Assembly (NCBI GenBank): GCA_001898835.1
Contig: MKVM01000001.1
Coordinates: 1,234,466 to 1,298,465 of the forward strand
Reading direction: 5' to 3'
Source: Micrococcales bacterium 72-143
GTDB taxonomy: Bacteria > Actinomycetota > Actinomycetes > Actinomycetales > Microbacteriaceae
DNA length: 64,000 nt
Shown piece by piece: positions 46,568-55,740 of this stretch (position 1 is the stretch's first letter; the number at the start of each line of letters is the position of its first letter). Below the pieces are notes generated by a model. It searched no databases. It was not told where the DNA came from and saw nothing but the letters and a program-made list of their open reading frames with translations. Position numbers and translations under genes: made by a program.

Positions 46568-47002
46568 TTACTCCTCGGGGTCGTCCGGAGCGGGGTCCGG
46601 GTCGGTGGGCGGGGTGGGGGTGGTGTTCGCGAGGACGGACACGGTGAGGGTCCACGCGAGGTAGGTGTCCTTGATGACCCTCTTCTCGGCGCGGGACCAT
46701 GCGAGCTGAGGGTGCGCGTCGATCGCGAGCACGAGATCCACGACGGCGGGGTCCACCCACTCCTCCCCCTTGGCCGGGTCGGTGAGCTCGGTGGTGAGGG
46801 TCAGCTCGAACGAGCAGCGGACGTGCCCGAGCGGGGCCTCGGGGAGAGGCTCGATTGCGCTGTACTCGAGGAACAGGGTGGGCTTGGCGAGGGTCGTGGG
46901 CGTGTAGAGGCCGGGCTTGATGTCCCAGCCGGACGGGAGCAGCGGGAGCAGCCAGCCGCGCACCGCGGCGCGGACGGAGTCCAGGTGCGGCTCAGACGAC
47001 AC
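46568..47002 (-). CDS. Head-tail connector / tail terminator-like protein
   Basis: 144 aa from GTG 47002 (MSSEPHLDSVRAAVRGWLLPLLP), overlapping the previous gene by 11 bp. 'FSAIEPLP...HVRCSFELTLTTEL' resembles tail-terminator folds. The Pro/Asp-rich tail (TPTPPTDPDPAPDDPEE) is disordered. Confidence 0.65.
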   Translation of the reverse strand: MSSEPHLDSVRAAVRGWLLPLLPSGWDIKPGLYTPTTLAKPTLFLEYSAIEPLPEAPLGHVRCSFELTLTTELTDPAKGEEWVDPAVVDLVLAIDAHPQLAWSRAEKRVIKDTYLAWTLTVSVLANTTPTPPTDPDPAPDDPEE

Positions 47003-47384
47003 TGGGCACCCCCTTGGGGCGGATGATGAGTTGCAGCGGCTTCGCGAGCGTCGCGGGCGGCGAGGAGAACGCGAAGCCATCCGGGCCGTAGTCGCCGCCG
47101 TCGCCGTTGCTGCTCATCGAGTCCCAGATGACCATCGCCTGCCGGAGCTGCACGTACACGAGCCGCGGGGGAACGTCGGTGACCTCCTCGCCGTCCTCGT
47201 CGAGCAGTTTGTAGTCGGCGAGGACAGCGTCATCGGGGAGACCCTGGGCGTAGGCGATGACCTGGGTGCGCGCCGTGTCGAGGAGGAACCCGAGCGTCTC
47301 GGGCCGCTCCTCGGGCGCGTCCGGCCACTCGACGAGGAGCCTCGCGAGCGCCTCCTCGTCGGTGGTCGTGAACCAGGTGGTCAT
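46992..47384 (-). CDS. Head-to-tail adaptor
   Basis: 130 aa. Helical N-terminus (EALARLLVEWPDAPEERPETLGFLLDTARTQV) and 'VYVQLRQAMVIWDSMSS', the pattern of gp6/gp15-like connector proteins directly after the capsid gene. Confidence 0.7.
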   Translation of the reverse strand: MTTWFTTTDEEALARLLVEWPDAPEERPETLGFLLDTARTQVIAYAQGLPDDAVLADYKLLDEDGEEVTDVPPRLVYVQLRQAMVIWDSMSSNGDGGDYGPDGFAFSSPPATLAKPLQLIIRPKGVPSVV

Positions 47385-47401
47385 CGCCTACGCCCTCGGG
47401 G

Positions 47402-49300
47402 TCACGCGAGGCGGAGCAGGGTCGCGGTGCCGTCCCCGACGGTCTCGCCGGCGGCGGGCTCGGTCGGGGCGGACCCGGCGGTGGTGCCGGCGACGACGAC
47501 GCGGTAGGTGTTGCTGCCGCGCTTGAGGAGGTCGCCGCGGTCGTAGGCGGTGGAGTTGGCACGGTTCGGGGCGGTGCCGATGATGACCACGGCCTCGTCG
47601 CGGACGGGGAACGTCTGGAGGTAGCCGTGCACGGCGCGGTCGATGCCGCCCTTGGCGAGCTCGAGGGCGTTGACGATGAGCGGACCGCCGGCGAGCTCGT
47701 CGAACTCGACGGCGCGCTTGGCGCCGACGATGACCGAGGGGCTGCCGGTGATGCCGGTGTCGCCCTGCACGACCTGGATGTCGCCGTCGACCGTGCCGGA
47801 GGAGTTGGTCGAGATCGCGATCTTCACGAACGCGGGCAGGTGCTGCTCGCCGCCGGCAGCGTAGACGAGCTGCGCGTAGGCCTCGTCGTTGGCGATCGCG
47901 AAGGTGGGGACGTCGCGGCGGCCGTCGGCCTTGCGGGCCTTGACGGCGAGGATGCCCTGGATGAGCTGCCCGAGGGCGGCGGGGTAGTCGGTCGGGTAGG
48001 TGCCCGCGGCGATGGGGATGCCGGCGGCGGACTGCAGGTCGAACAGGGCCCACATGTCCGACCAGTACAGGTGGTCCTCGAGCACGAGCTTGAGGAACGC
48101 CTCGACGACCTCGGCGCCGCCGGGGAGGTCGTAGAACTCGCGGGCGATGTCGTGGCCGACCGCGAAGCGCCGCAGGGCCGAGACCGCGGTCTGCGTGAAC
48201 CCGTTGTACGAGTTGATCTCGGTCTTGTTGCCGGCCCAGTCGCCGCCGTTGGGGATGCCGGCGGGCGAGGGGATCGGGGAGCCGGTGGTGCCGCGCTTGA
48301 CCTTGAAGCCCTTCTTGCCGGCGGCGGAGATGTCGGTGCCGAGGTTGCCGAGGTTGATGTACTCGCGCTCGTAGGGGATGCCGTCGTACATCTGGCCGAC
48401 CCAGTTGGGGCGCAGGACGTCGGTGGTCGGGAGGGCGTTCGCGCCGCTGATCTTGATGTCGGTGAGCGCGGCGAGGACCTGGGTGTTCTCCTGGTCGCCG
48501 GGGTCGGCCTTCACGGCGGCGATCGACGCGAACACCTGCCGCAGGTCGACGGGGCGGGGGGTCGTGGTCGCGGGCGTCTGGGGGGCGGAGGCGAGCACGG
48601 TCTGGGGGATGGCCGGCGTCTGAACCCCGGCGGCGGATGCGGTCACTTCGGTCTCACTTTCGTTGGGGGTCTCCTCGTCCGGGGCGGACTCGGGGGTCTC
48701 GGTCACCTTCTCGATGGTGGTCGTGGAGGTGTTCTCCTCGATGCGGCGCCACTTGACGCCGTCGGTGTCGGTGAACTCGGTCACGTACTGCGAGGAGCTG
48801 GATGCCTCGGGTGAGGTGTAGGGGTCGGAGGCGGGCACCTCCTCGTCGGGGGTGTCGGCGGCGAGGACCTGCGCGGACGGGAACGCGCCGGCTTCGACGA
48901 GGGCGGCGCCCCAGAGCTTGGCGTGCCCGGCGACGAGCTTGCCCGCCTTGATGAACGCGGGCCCGAACTCGGCGGACAGCTTGCGGCGGGTGCCGTTGAG
49001 GGCGGCGGCGAGGGCCTGGTCACCCTCGGGGGTCTTGGCGATCTGGAAGGTGGCGAAGATGCCGCCCTTGCGCTGCTCGAGCTTCACCGCGCGGCCGACG
49101 GGGTGCGAGCGCTCGTGGCCGATGTTCAGGCCCACGACGGCGGGGTCGGCAGGGATCGCGACGGCGGACGCCTGCACCTGGAAGCGGCCGACGTTGGTGC
49201 GGCCCTCCTCGTTGAACGGGAGCAGGAGCCCGGAGATGGTGCGCGCTTCGAGGTTGGCGAGCACGTCGCCCGCCTCGAACTGGATGAGGTTGTCGGTCAT
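47402..49300 (-). CDS. Fused capsid-maturation protease and major capsid protein
   Basis: 632 aa. Residues 1-155 are an HK97-type prohead protease: LLPFNEEGRTNVGRF, NIGHERSHPVGRAV with the catalytic His, then LSAEFGPAF with the Ser. A Thr/Glu/Pro-rich linker (about 160-250) is probably the delta/scaffold region. The rest is a major capsid protein (VLRPNWVGQMYDGIPYEREYINLG..., GFTQTAVSALRRFAVGHDIAREF). Such fusions are reported in very small actinobacteriophages. Confidence 0.88.
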   Translation of the reverse strand: MTDNLIQFEAGDVLANLEARTISGLLLPFNEEGRTNVGRFQVQASAVAIPADPAVVGLNIGHERSHPVGRAVKLEQRKGGIFATFQIAKTPEGDQALAAALNGTRRKLSAEFGPAFIKAGKLVAGHAKLWGAALVEAGAFPSAQVLAADTPDEEVPASDPYTSPEASSSSQYVTEFTDTDGVKWRRIEENTSTTTIEKVTETPESAPDEETPNESETEVTASAAGVQTPAIPQTVLASAPQTPATTTPRPVDLRQVFASIAAVKADPGDQENTQVLAALTDIKISGANALPTTDVLRPNWVGQMYDGIPYEREYINLGNLGTDISAAGKKGFKVKRGTTGSPIPSPAGIPNGGDWAGNKTEINSYNGFTQTAVSALRRFAVGHDIAREFYDLPGGAEVVEAFLKLVLEDHLYWSDMWALFDLQSAAGIPIAAGTYPTDYPAALGQLIQGILAVKARKADGRRDVPTFAIANDEAYAQLVYAAGGEQHLPAFVKIAISTNSSGTVDGDIQVVQGDTGITGSPSVIVGAKRAVEFDELAGGPLIVNALELAKGGIDRAVHGYLQTFPVRDEAVVIIGTAPNRANSTAYDRGDLLKRGSNTYRVVVAGTTAGSAPTEPAAGETVGDGTATLLRLA

Positions 49301-49303
49301 GGG

Positions 49304-50350
49304 TCAGTCCTCCACGGTGGTGAGGGTCGGGGTGGGTACTTGCATGAGGTCGGCGAGCTCGGGTCGGATCGACTGACCGGGAGGGCAGACGTCGTCCTCG
49401 GAGAGCCGGGCGGCGATGGCGTTGACGAACAGGGCGGTACCGAAGTCGTAGAGCTCGTTGCGTTTGGTGGTCTCGTTGCTGTAGCTGATCTCGCCCGCGG
49501 AGCCGTTCTTGGCGCCCTCGATGAGGGATGCGGGGACGAGGGCGATGTTGGCGATGTCGAGGCGGACGGCGTTGCGGCCGGATTCGAACAGGTCGGCGGC
49601 GGCGATGCCGTGCTGCTTGACCTCGATGTTGTGGGGGGTGACGGAGGTGGCGTAGGCGCGGCGGCCTTCCTCGTAGTCGCGCGCCATCTTGAGCTTGTCC
49701 TTGCGGGAGAGCTGGATCTCCTCGGTGAGGTGCAGCTCGGTCTGCGCGACGGGGTTCTCGGCCCGCTTCTGCCAGGCCTGCTCGAGCCAGCGAGCGGAGC
49801 GGATGGTGTCGATCCCGTCGGTGAGGACGCCGTTGATGCCGAGATCGATGGGGATGAACCGGTCACGGTAGCGGGGCTCGACGACCTTCTCGTCGACCTG
49901 GATGTCGCCGTTCTCGTCGACGGACCAGAATCCCTGCGGGACGTGGATCGCGTCGGCTGGGTACCCGTCCGGGCCGAGCTCAGCGGCCAGCAGCGCCCAC
50001 CGCCACCAGAACATGTCGGAGGTGATGCCCATCCACCGCAGATACGGCGACCGGCCCGACTGCGACGTCGACAGCCACGACGGTTGCTCGGCCAGACGGG
50101 TCGCCTTGTCGTACTGCGCGAACGGGATCGACGCGACCAGACCGCAGTGCGCCGCGTGCGCACGCCTCAGCCCCGGCACCCGGGATGCGATGTCCTCCGT
50201 CACGATCTGCGGATCGAGATCCCCGAACAGCTCCTTCACGGTGAGCTGCACCAGATCCGACCCGCTCGCATACGGGGACGCCGGAGCAGTCGGAGCAGGA
50301 CGCCCCAGCAACCAATTCCAGAATCCCACGGTTGTAGTTTGGCAGATCAT
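49304..50350 (-). CDS. Portal protein
   Basis: 348 aa from ATG 50350. Ring component through which DNA is packaged. Features FWNWLLGRP, a central alpha/beta region (IPIDLGINGVLTDGIDTIR), and LVPASLIEGAKNGSAGEISYSNETTKRNELYDFG, which is typical of portals. A GTG at 50368 is also open, but it lies inside a palindrome that matches the repressor-region operator. Confidence 0.8.
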   Translation of the reverse strand: MICQTTTVGFWNWLLGRPAPTAPASPYASGSDLVQLTVKELFGDLDPQIVTEDIASRVPGLRRAHAAHCGLVASIPFAQYDKATRLAEQPSWLSTSQSGRSPYLRWMGITSDMFWWRWALLAAELGPDGYPADAIHVPQGFWSVDENGDIQVDEKVVEPRYRDRFIPIDLGINGVLTDGIDTIRSARWLEQAWQKRAENPVAQTELHLTEEIQLSRKDKLKMARDYEEGRRAYATSVTPHNIEVKQHGIAAADLFESGRNAVRLDIANIALVPASLIEGAKNGSAGEISYSNETTKRNELYDFGTALFVNAIAARLSEDDVCPPGQSIRPELADLMQVPTPTLTTVED

Positions 50351-50366
50351 CACACATTGTGCGATC
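50346..50366. promoter_or_regulatory. Second copy of the repressor-region palindrome, at the portal gene start
   Basis: ATCACACA-T-TGTGCGAT within a 21-bp match (one mismatch) to 55934-55954. It sits between terminase and portal, 9-20 bases from the portal ATG, where a repressor could block late transcription or elongation. Confidence 0.6.
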
Positions 50367-50374
50367 ACGACACA

Positions 50375-52117
50375 CTATGCGGCGAAGGTGATGGCGGGTT
50401 TGCCGGTGGTGCGGGGTTGGCCTTGGTCGTAGGCGAGGAGGGCGAGGGCTGCGGCTTCGAGGGGGGTGATGTCCATGTCGAAGTCGCGGCCGCGGCCGAA
50501 GGCCCACCCGTTGACGCCGATGGAGCGCTTGAGGACCCGGCGGGCGGCGAGGTCGAGCTCGGGTTGGCGGTAGTGGGTGAGGTTGCCGCGGTGAATCTCA
50601 TCGACGAGGAGCGCGGCTCCCTGCTTCACGTCGGTGACGTCGCGGGGGTCCATGCGGGGCCGGGGCCGGGCGCGGGTGAGGTCCTCGACGATGTTGAGGG
50701 CGACCTGCGATTTCCCGTCGTAGGTGAGGCGGCGCTGGTACTTGCGGGCGAGGCGGGCGGTTTCGGCGGCCATCCACTTCACGTTGGTCTTGTGCTCGAG
50801 CATGAGCACGTGCGCGCGGCCCTTCTTGTCGCGCCAGGCGGCGACGATCGACCCGCACAGCTGGTCGGGGTGCGGGGCGAAGGCGAGGGCGAAGTTCGGC
50901 GGCGGGGTCGGGAGGTCGCCGCCGGTGCCGCCATCTGCCCATTTGGTGGGGTCGATGAGGCCGACGCTCTCGCCGATGTTGCCGAAGATTGACAGGTACT
51001 CGCGCGCGAACTTCTCCACGTCGGTCGAGAGATCGTAGTTGCCGTGGATGGTCTCGATGGTGGTGAGGGTGTCGACGCCTGGATGGGTGAGCTCGACGAG
51101 CTCGCGCACCCGGGCGTAGGGGTGCTCCTCGGTGGGTTCCCACGCCTCGAGCTGCTCGTCGGTGATTCCGTCAGGCGCGGCGTACTCCACGATGCCGCCG
51201 GACCCGTTGCGGCCTTGCTCGAGCGCGTCCCAGAGCATGTTGCCGGCCTTGAACCGGCCCGCGGTGCCGATGATGACGAGCTGCCCATCGGGGCGGGTGT
51301 CGAAGGTCGGCAGCGCGGCGGCCATGATCTCGGACACGAACCCCGGGTCGCGGGGCTCGCCGGCCTCGTCGAGGACCAGCATGTCGAACGCCTCGCCGCG
51401 GATGTCGTCGATCGTGGAGAGCCAGTTGACGACCCCGCCGCCGGTGCGCGCGAACGACATGCCCTCCATGCCCGCGATCCGCACCACGGTGAAGGGACGG
51501 CTGCGCTTGTCCGGGTAGAGGCGCTCGAGGTGCGGCGCCACGTCCTTGAGGAACCGTGACCGGCCGGCCTTCCCGGAGCGGGTGTCGAAGATCCCGACCC
51601 GGTAGTCCTCACGATGCACCGCGCGCCCGATACCTGTCATGTAGACCGAGGTGGACTTGGTGCCGCGGCGCGGGATGATGACCGCGTTGTGCTTGTGGCC
51701 GGCGGCGAGCATATCCGCGATGACGAGCTGCTGAGGTTGCAGGCGCCGGTCCCCTTGGCGCGTTGCACCGTCGAGGCGGAGCAGCCTTGCGCCCTCGAGG
51801 AACTCGCGCCGATCCCGATCGCTCGTGACGAGCTCCGAGACGTGCTTGGGAGTGAGCGCACGAGAGCGCAGATCGAGCCAAGCGGCCTCCTCGAGCAGAG
51901 GGTTGCCGGTCAGGTCCGGCGGGAAGTCTGCCGCGATTTTCCGGCCCGAGTTATTTTTTATTTCGGGGGGAGAAGCCGCTTTGAGAGCCGTAGGCGGGGG
52001 TGGCGGCGTCGCTGAAAAAAAGCCCGCCTCCGCCTCGACCTCCTCGTCGAGCAGGGACAGCGGCTGGTGCTGCTGCGTGGTGTAGCTCAGCTTCGGTCGA
52101 CCCATCGCCGTCACCAA
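50375..52117 (-). CDS. Terminase large subunit
   Basis: 580 aa. ATPase with P-loop-like VIIPRRGTKSTSVYM, Walker B FDMLVLDEAGEPRD and coupling motif region LVIIGTAGR; C-terminal nuclease with Asp residues in SIVAAWRDKKG and FDMDITPLEAAALALLAYD. The N-terminal 60 residues include a Pro run (ATPPPPPTAL). No separate small subunit is recognised; the HNH gene immediately upstream fits cos-type packaging. Confidence 0.88.
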   Translation of the reverse strand: MVTAMGRPKLSYTTQQHQPLSLLDEEVEAEAGFFSATPPPPPTALKAASPPEIKNNSGRKIAADFPPDLTGNPLLEEAAWLDLRSRALTPKHVSELVTSDRDRREFLEGARLLRLDGATRQGDRRLQPQQLVIADMLAAGHKHNAVIIPRRGTKSTSVYMTGIGRAVHREDYRVGIFDTRSGKAGRSRFLKDVAPHLERLYPDKRSRPFTVVRIAGMEGMSFARTGGGVVNWLSTIDDIRGEAFDMLVLDEAGEPRDPGFVSEIMAAALPTFDTRPDGQLVIIGTAGRFKAGNMLWDALEQGRNGSGGIVEYAAPDGITDEQLEAWEPTEEHPYARVRELVELTHPGVDTLTTIETIHGNYDLSTDVEKFAREYLSIFGNIGESVGLIDPTKWADGGTGGDLPTPPPNFALAFAPHPDQLCGSIVAAWRDKKGRAHVLMLEHKTNVKWMAAETARLARKYQRRLTYDGKSQVALNIVEDLTRARPRPRMDPRDVTDVKQGAALLVDEIHRGNLTHYRQPELDLAARRVLKRSIGVNGWAFGRGRDFDMDITPLEAAALALLAYDQGQPRTTGKPAITFAA

Positions 52118-52407
52118 CTCGGCAGACGGCGAGCCCTGCGGCTACCGCGGTTCGTGATGGCCGCACCCTCACGGCCACCATCGCTACGGTTGCAGCGACG
52201 GTGTGCCGCGCCGAGGTTCGAGAGGTCGTGGGTGCCGCCGTGCCTCGGTGCCACGATGTGCCCCACGTCCCAGCGCTGCCCCTCGTGCACGGGGCGTCCG
52301 CAGTTGACGCACCGCACGTACTCGCCGTGCTCGATCTGCGGGGTGAGGATGCGACGCACCTGTCGTGAGTTCTTCACGTAGACCGGATCGCGGTGCCACT
52401 CGCTCAT
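52111..52407 (-). CDS. HNH endonuclease next to terminase
   Basis: 98 aa from ATG 52407. CVNCGRP, WDVGHIVAPRHGGTHDLSNLGAAHRRCN contains the HNH zinc and metal residues; a basic tail follows (RGSRRARRLPSW). HNH proteins in this position are needed with terminase for cos cleavage in HK97-like phages. Overlaps terminase by 7 bp. Confidence 0.85.
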   Translation of the reverse strand: MSEWHRDPVYVKNSRQVRRILTPQIEHGEYVRCVNCGRPVHEGQRWDVGHIVAPRHGGTHDLSNLGAAHRRCNRSDGGREGAAITNRGSRRARRLPSW

Positions 52408-53033
52408 CGCGGCACCGCCTCGAGGATCGTGAGCCCGGTCCTGGGGTCCTCGACTCGACCGTCGGCATAGACGCCGCACCCGTGGATGCAGATCCCGCCC
52501 ACGAACTCGTGCGCCTTGAACGGCGGGGCGCACCTTGACCGGAGGGCCTCGTGCTCGCGCGCGGCTGGGTCTAGAGATTCTTCTTGAGTGTTAAGTAGAT
52601 GGTTCTTTAGTTCCTCTGTGGAACTGTCCGTGTCTCCCCTCGTGTCTCCCCTCACGGGGTTGTGGATAACCGTGTCTCCCCTGGTCTCAACTTCCTCCAT
52701 GCCGTCATCGAGGGGCTGCATTCCGTGGTCACCGGGGCGGCGCATGACAATGTCGTAGACGGTCGGCCGGTACCCGGCGCGGATGTGCGTGACGAACTTC
52801 TGATCCCCCTTACGGATCAGGTGTGCCTGCTCGAGCTCCCGCAATGCCCGCTGGATGGAACGCTGATCGACACCGAGCTCGTTCGCCAGCTCGAACTTCG
52901 ACCGCCACGCACGCCGCCCCTCCGGGTCCGCGACGTTCGCCAGCTTCAACAGCACCCGGAACGCGAGAGGCTTGACCAGGTCGTAGGGCAGCTGGTCAAC
53001 GACCTCCGTCGCCTGCCAGCTCACGACGCCCAC
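52404..53033 (-). CDS. Replication-initiator-like winged-helix protein
   Basis: 209 aa. Residues about 10-90 form a winged HTH (AFRVLLKLANVADPEGRRAW, SKFELANELGVDQRSIQRALRELEQAHLIRK), followed by an acidic linker with RGDT three times, then a C-terminal part with Cys/His (RSRCAPPFKAHEFVGGICIHGCG). Organisation parallels lambda O: a DNA-binding N-terminus and a candidate origin within the coding sequence. Confidence 0.7.
   Translation of the reverse strand: MGVVSWQATEVVDQLPYDLVKPLAFRVLLKLANVADPEGRRAWRSKFELANELGVDQRSIQRALRELEQAHLIRKGDQKFVTHIRAGYRPTVYDIVMRRPGDHGMQPLDDGMEEVETRGDTVIHNPVRGDTRGDTDSSTEELKNHLLNTQEESLDPAAREHEALRSRCAPPFKAHEFVGGICIHGCGVYADGRVEDPRTGLTILEAVPR
52571..52682. other. Candidate prophage replication origin inside the initiator-like gene
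   Basis: Three identical 12-bp direct repeats CGTGTCTCCCCT at 52629-52640, 52641-52652 and 52671-52682; a perfect DnaA box TTATCCACA (minus strand, 52661-52669) between the second and third; and an adjacent AT-rich stretch (52571-52625) in an otherwise GC-rich region. The iterons account for the three RGDT repeats in the protein. Confidence 0.65.
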
Positions 53034-53260
53034 CTCTTGTGCACGGCCTGCTTGCTCACGCCCAGCCCACGGCCGATCTGAGCCAGCGACGACCCCGAGG
53101 CACGCTGACCACGCACACCAGCCTCGATCGCGCTCTCCAACACGTCACGCAACGCAACGAGCTGCGCGAGCTCATCCTCGTCCGCCTCCGCAACGCGTCG
53201 TCCCGCGGCAGCCAGCATCCGGGCAAGCATCCGCAGGTACTCACTCGTCTCAACTTTCAT
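53021..53260 (-). CDS. Small helix-turn-helix phage protein
   Basis: 79 aa from ATG 53260. A helical first half (SEYLRMLARMLAAAGRRVAEAD) and a C-terminal HTH (GSSLAQIGRGLGVSKQAVHKRWAS). Overlaps the initiator-like gene by 13 bp. Could regulate early genes or assist replication. A palindrome GTCAACC-ccc-GGTTGAC lies just upstream at 53262-53278 and may be its operator. Confidence 0.7.
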   Translation of the reverse strand: MKVETSEYLRMLARMLAAAGRRVAEADEDELAQLVALRDVLESAIEAGVRGQRASGSSLAQIGRGLGVSKQAVHKRWAS

Positions 53261-53327
53261 GGTCAACCCCCGGTTGACGGTGAATCGGCGGGGACGCACC
53301 AAGGCATCCACACCACTTCGGGTAGCC

Positions 53328-53365
53328 GTGTGACCCCACACGCGGGCGGGCGTGCAGGGTCACAC
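53328..53365 (-). terminator. Strong hairpin downstream of the Ala-rich gene
   Basis: 9-bp perfect arms GTGTGACCC / GGGTCACAC with inner CACGC/GCGTG pairing, 12 bases after the preceding gene's stop. No U-tract. May separate the tiny early genes from the replication and late genes. Confidence 0.5.
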
Positions 53366-53377
53366 GGAGTCTGGATT

Positions 53378-54204
<827 letters not shown>

Positions 54205-54208
<4 letters not shown>

Positions 54209-54345
54209 GGTGTGTTCCTTTCGTTCACCGGCTCAGGGCCGGAATCCTGTGATTCGTGGTGGTCGCTCATCACGATGAGGTGGCCGAGGAAGCCACCGAT
54301 AAGGCCCATGCCGAGGCCGACAAGGATGGCGGCCGAGATGGTCAC
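54205..54345 (-). CDS. Small phage membrane protein
   Basis: 46 aa from GTG 54345: ISAAILVGLGMGLIGGFLGHLIVM helix, then an acidic tail (DHHESQDSGPEPVNERNTP). Overlaps both neighbours by 4 bp (GTGA, ATGA), which supports it being real. Confidence 0.6.
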
Positions 54346-54596
54346 GTGCTGCTCCCGGAATCGGACGGTTCCGAGCGCACCGACGGCCCCGGCTGACAGT
54401 CGCCATCATGACCAGCGCCGAGGTAGCAAGGCCCTCGGTCACACTCCGGCAGATACCCGTACACCTCCAGCTCTTCCTCCCAGGTCGAACGAACAACCAG
54501 CTTGTAGTCGGGCCACTCCGTCTTGAGTCCCGTCAGCAGCTCAACCAACGTCTCGGCGTCGATCGGCTGCGTGTAGGTCGCGATCCACATGCTCAT
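54342..54596 (-). CDS. Small phage protein, unknown function
   Basis: 84 aa. Alpha/beta start (MWIATYTQPIDAETLVELLTGLKTEWPDYKLVV), then a Cys/His region (PECDRGPCYLGAGHDGDC) that could bind zinc. Overlaps its neighbours by 4 bp. Confidence 0.65.
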   Translation of the reverse strand: MSMWIATYTQPIDAETLVELLTGLKTEWPDYKLVVRSTWEEELEVYGYLPECDRGPCYLGAGHDGDCQPGPSVRSEPSDSGSST

Positions 54597-54973
54597 GACC
54601 TCCCGGAATCGGACGATTCAGGGATTTCGCCCTTCGCTTCGCGCATCGCGTGCCACGGGCAAGCGGGGTTCTCGACGGTGGTCACCCACCCACACGCCGG
54701 ACACCTGTCGACCTCTCCGTGGTTCAGGATGTCGACGAGCATCATGCAGCCGTTCGCGACGTCGGCCGCGTACTCCCTCATCCGCTCGTCGTCGTTCCCC
54801 TTGATCGCGACTGCGAGCTTCGCGGTGTGCCACGAGATCTCCTGCCACGCCTGGCGAAGCGTCATCAGCCGCCAGCCCGCCTGGTCGCCCTTGTGTGCGT
54901 TTGCCTCGAGCTCGGCGTACATCGACGCGACGAACGGAGCCACCTCGGGGTATCGATCCTCGGCGGCGCTCAT
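54593..54973 (-). CDS. Phage protein with MazG/dUTPase-like helical domain and zinc ribbon
   Basis: 126 aa. FVASMYAELEANAHKGDQAGW ... ISWHTAKLAVAIKGNDDERMREYAADVANGCMM follows the E-x(n)-HKG...EYAADVAN pattern of MazG-like nucleotide pyrophosphohydrolases of phages. The C-terminal CPACGWVTTVENPACPWH is a compact zinc-binding site. Possibly adjusts nucleotide pools; motif match is from memory. Confidence 0.65.
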   Translation of the reverse strand: MSAAEDRYPEVAPFVASMYAELEANAHKGDQAGWRLMTLRQAWQEISWHTAKLAVAIKGNDDERMREYAADVANGCMMLVDILNHGEVDRCPACGWVTTVENPACPWHAMREAKGEIPESSDSGRS

Positions 54974-55260
54974 GACTCGGAACCTCCGGATTCATGGCAG
55001 CGGCACGTGCATCCCGGGTCGTCGCAGTCCTCGTGCGCCCAGAACGGGCCGCACTCCGCGGTCACGAGCTCCGGGCCGGGGCGGTTCCCGTCGGCGCCCC
55101 CCTGCAAGGGTTCCTTTCTGGTTTGCGCGCCTGCCGCCCCGGCCAGGTTCTGTGTGCAGGCCGCGCAACTGTGCGGCCCCGGATGCCCCTCGTCACCTCC
55201 GCAGTGGTGGGTGAGCGGCAGCACGTGATCGGTCCACATGGCCGAGCAGGGGGCGGTCAC
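54970..55260 (-). CDS. Cys/His-rich small phage protein
   Basis: 96 aa with ten cysteines and several histidines in two clusters (HHCGGDEGHPGPHSCAAC and HEDCDDPGCTCRCH). Likely a zinc-binding adaptor, function unknown. GTG start at 55260, 4-bp overlap with the upstream gene. Confidence 0.6.
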   Translation of the reverse strand: MTAPCSAMWTDHVLPLTHHCGGDEGHPGPHSCAACTQNLAGAAGAQTRKEPLQGGADGNRPGPELVTAECGPFWAHEDCDDPGCTCRCHESGGSES

Positions 55261-55367
55261 AGGTCACCCCGGATGCCGAAGGTGACAACGGCCGCCCACA
55301 AGGTCACGGCGATCACGCCGAGCGAAATCCACACGACCACGTCGAGGATCGGATCAGAGACGTTCAC
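55257..55367 (-). CDS. Very small phage membrane protein
   Basis: 36 aa from GTG 55367: almost entirely one hydrophobic helix (ILDVVVWISLGVIAVTLWAAVVTFGI). GTGA overlaps at both ends place it in the early-gene chain. Confidence 0.55.
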   Translation of the reverse strand: MNVSDPILDVVVWISLGVIAVTLWAAVVTFGIRGDL

Positions 55368-55591
55368 GAAGCTTCGCCCCCCCCTGCCGCTGCCTCGAGC
55401 TCGGCCACATACACGCGGCCGGCATCCCGCCACGCCTCCGCGACGTCGAGGTCGCCACCAGCGGCGACCATCTCGGCCTGCAAGTTCAGCTGCTGCGCAG
55501 GACGCCGCTGCCCCAGATCGAGCAGGCGGCGGGCGAGGTCGGACAGGATGCTCGCCATCGTCGACCGCACCACGGCCGCACCCGGAGTCAT
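55364..55591 (-). CDS. Small helical phage protein
   Basis: 75 aa from ATG 55591. Two Ala/Leu/Glu-rich helices (MASILSDLARRLLDLGQRRPAQQLNLQAEMV, DVAEAWRDAGRVYVAELEAAA). Unknown function. The ATG overlaps the upstream stop (ATGA). Confidence 0.6.
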   Translation of the reverse strand: MTPGAAVVRSTMASILSDLARRLLDLGQRRPAQQLNLQAEMVAAGGDLDVAEAWRDAGRVYVAELEAAAGGGEAS

Positions 55592-55740
55592 CGGGCACCC
55601 CCAGCGGTCGCGATCACCAGAGCGAGAACCCCCGCCGCGAGCAGCGTGAATACGAAGAACCCGCCCGCGAACAGCTGCGCCCACGGCAGCACCTTCAACC
55701 GGAACCGCCACCCACCAACATGCGTCGACCGCGTCTTCAC
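55588..55740 (-). CDS. Small phage membrane protein, basic N-terminus
   Basis: 50 aa from GTG 55740: basic head (KTRSTHVGGWRFRLKVL), then LFAGGFFVFTLLAAGVLALVIA. Coupled to the Xis/Cro-like gene by GTGA. Confidence 0.6.
   Translation of the reverse strand: MKTRSTHVGGWRFRLKVLPWAQLFAGGFFVFTLLAAGVLALVIATAGGAR

Noticed and set aside
52111-52407. HNH gene as a homing endonuclease (selfish insertion)
   Set aside because: It overlaps terminase and has the size and place of the packaging-associated HNH proteins; no sign of insertion into another gene.
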